In this document: in pieces, positions 5,283 through 6,385 of the stretch
Layout: each line of letters opens with the position of its first letter
How positions within the stretch are numbered: the first letter of the stretch is position 1
Source of the DNA: Microcaldota archaeon
GTDB lineage: Archaea; Micrarchaeota; Micrarchaeia; Micrarchaeales; CABMGC01
Direction: 5' to 3'
Assembly: GCA_030043435.1 (NCBI GenBank)
Contig: JASHXR010000059.1
Location: 1-6,385, forward strand
Length of the DNA stretch: 6,385 nt
Position numbers and translations under genes: made by a program
Notes under the pieces: model-generated
Told to the model about the DNA's origin: nothing
Seen by the model: the letters and a program-made list of their open reading frames with translations, nothing else
Database searches by the model: none

Positions 5283-6385
5283 TGAGGTGATCTATCCGCA
5301 GGTTCCCCTACGGATACCTTGTTGTGCCTTAGCCCCCCTCACGAAACCTTAGTTCGAAAGCACCATAAGATGCTGCGTCACTAAGGCCTCACTTGGATGA
5401 CTTGGCAGGCGGTGTGTACAAGGAGCGGGGACTCATTCACCGCGCAATAGTGATGCGCGATTACTAGGGATTCCAGCTTCATGAGGGTGAGTTTCAACCC
5501 TCAATCCGGACTTTGATTGGTTTTAGGGGATTGGCGTCCCATCTCTGGGTAGCAGCCCATTGTACCAACCTCTGTATGCCGCGTGTAGCCCTGGAGATTC
5601 GGACTATACTGACGTACCGTCGCCCTCTCCTTCCTCCTGCTTAAACGCAGGCAGTCTCGACAGAGTGCCTGTATTATCTCTAATCCAGTAGCAACTGTCA
5701 ATGAGGGTCTCGTTCGTTACCGGACTTAACCGGAGAGTTCACACCACGAACTGACGATCGCCATGCAGCACCTCTCGGCTTGTCAGGTAAGATCATTAGT
5801 CTGACCTTCACTCTGCCGTCGCTCCAGGTAAAATTTCCGACGTTGAATTCAATTGAACCGTAGCATCCACCCCTTGTGTGCTCCCCCGCCAATTGCTTTA
5901 AGTTTTAATCTTGCGACCGTACTCCCCAGGCGGCAGACTTAACAGTTGTCCTACGGTACTGCGCATATTCGTGATATGCGCAACACCAGAGTCTGCATAA
6001 TTTACTGCTAGGGCTACTCGGGTATCTAATCCGATTCGTTCTCCTAGCCTTCGTCACTCACCGTCGGATGCGTTCTGGTTAGGCGCCTTCGCCACCGGTA
6101 GTCTTCATAGGATTATAAGATTTTACCCTTACCCCATGAATACTCCTAACCTCTCACCGCTCCCTAGCCAAAAGGTATCTTATGCACTCGTTGATGTTGT
6201 GCACCAACATTTCACATAAGACGGTTTTAGCCGGCTACGGACTCTTTAAGCCCAATAATAGTGAACACCACTTGTGCCGCCGGTATTACCGTGGCGGCTG
6301 CCACCGGTCTTACCCAGCACTTATTCTACAAGCTTGCTATACTTGTCAAAAGATTCACCGAAGTGAATCACTCAGACTCCCCCCA
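5283..6385 (-). rRNA. rrs: 16S ribosomal RNA, 3' portion (5' end outside window)
   Basis: About 1,100 bases of archaeal 16S rRNA, from roughly E. coli position 390 to the 3' end; some 350-400 bases of 5' sequence are missing. Landmarks on the minus strand are the 530 loop (GGCAGCCGCCACGGTAA, 6286-6302), ATTAGATACCCG (6019-6030), AAACTTAAAGCAATTGGCGG (5885-5904), AACGAACGAGACCC (5705-5718), TGTACACACCGCC (5408-5420), ACAACAAGGTATCCG (5309-5323), the GGAA loop of helix 45, and the anti-Shine-Dalgarno ATCACCTC. Spacing between landmarks is normal, so no intron is present in this part. Many near-universal sites are altered (517-530 loop, 917, 1404, 1406, 1495, 1497, 1498), mostly with pairing restored, which argues for a functional, divergent gene rather than a pseudogene. 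GC is near 50%, well below the neighbouring protein genes. The mature 3' end is placed by homology, give or take a few bases. Confidence 0.97.

Noticed and set aside
5501..5892. Two minus-strand open frames of 64-66 codons
   Set aside because: Both lie inside the 16S rRNA gene on its sense strand; the sequence is explained by rRNA landmarks.
5961..5981. Inverted repeat GCGCATAT...ATATGCGC
   Set aside because: It lies in the variable part of the 16S central domain (around helix 26) and is an rRNA stem, not an operator or mobile-element end.
6359..6376. Perfect hairpin GATTCAC-TTCG-GTGAATC at the window end
   Set aside because: It falls where 16S normally has a TTCG-capped hairpin in the 5' domain, so it is an ordinary rRNA helix.
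5283..6385. Intron or pseudogene in the 16S
   Set aside because: Conserved landmarks are in order with normal spacing, and substitutions in helices are compensated, so the gene appears intact in the visible part.
1..6385. CRISPR array, insertion sequence or replication origin
   Set aside because: No spaced identical repeats of 20 bases or more, no transposase, no terminal inverted repeats and no ORB-like motif clusters were seen.

Overview
The window comes from an archaeon, most likely a DPANN-type lineage such as Micrarchaeota (the lineage is an inference). The archaeal evidence is direct. The 16S rRNA ends in ...GATCACCTCA. The ribosomal proteins are archaeal/eukaryal types (a 154-residue uS15 with its N-terminal extension, and eS1, which bacteria lack). 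TATA-like boxes precede several genes, AGG (Arg) and ATA (Ile) codons are frequent, and the surface protein is dense in N-glycosylation sequons. The 16S departs from consensus at several near-universal positions, as described for fast-evolving DPANN lineages.

Layout. Positions 1-2866 (+) hold a promoter with 10-bp repeats and a three-gene metal ABC importer: binding protein, ATPase, permease. Its four presumed metal ligands read His-His-Glu-Glu, closer to manganese-binding than zinc-binding relatives. Positions 2867-4048 (+) hold twin TATA boxes, a 149-bp leader and a two-gene ribosomal operon (uS15, eS1). Three features then read on the minus strand: a DUF488 gene (4045-4431) that shares a palindromic CTAG stop with eS1; a degenerate two-motif LAGLIDADG-fold gene (4539-5063) that has lost both catalytic acids; and the 3' ~1.1 kb of a 16S rRNA gene (5283-6385), whose 5' end lies outside the window. 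No tRNA-Ala or 23S follows the 16S within this window, so it is not in a classical 16S-tRNA-23S operon.

The most interesting signals are in the rRNA and next to it. In the decoding region (helix 44), canonical positions 1404, 1406, 1409, 1410, 1490, 1491, 1495 and 1497 differ from E. coli yet all re-pair, while A1408, A1492 and A1493 are kept. U1498 is C. Position 917, in the central pseudoknot, is C, which predicts a compensating G at position 18 just outside the window. The adjoining LAGLIDADG derivative looks like a domesticated homing-endonuclease fold. The protein genes are clearly GC-richer (about 60-75% in lines counted by eye) than the 16S (about 50%), which suggests a low-temperature habitat.
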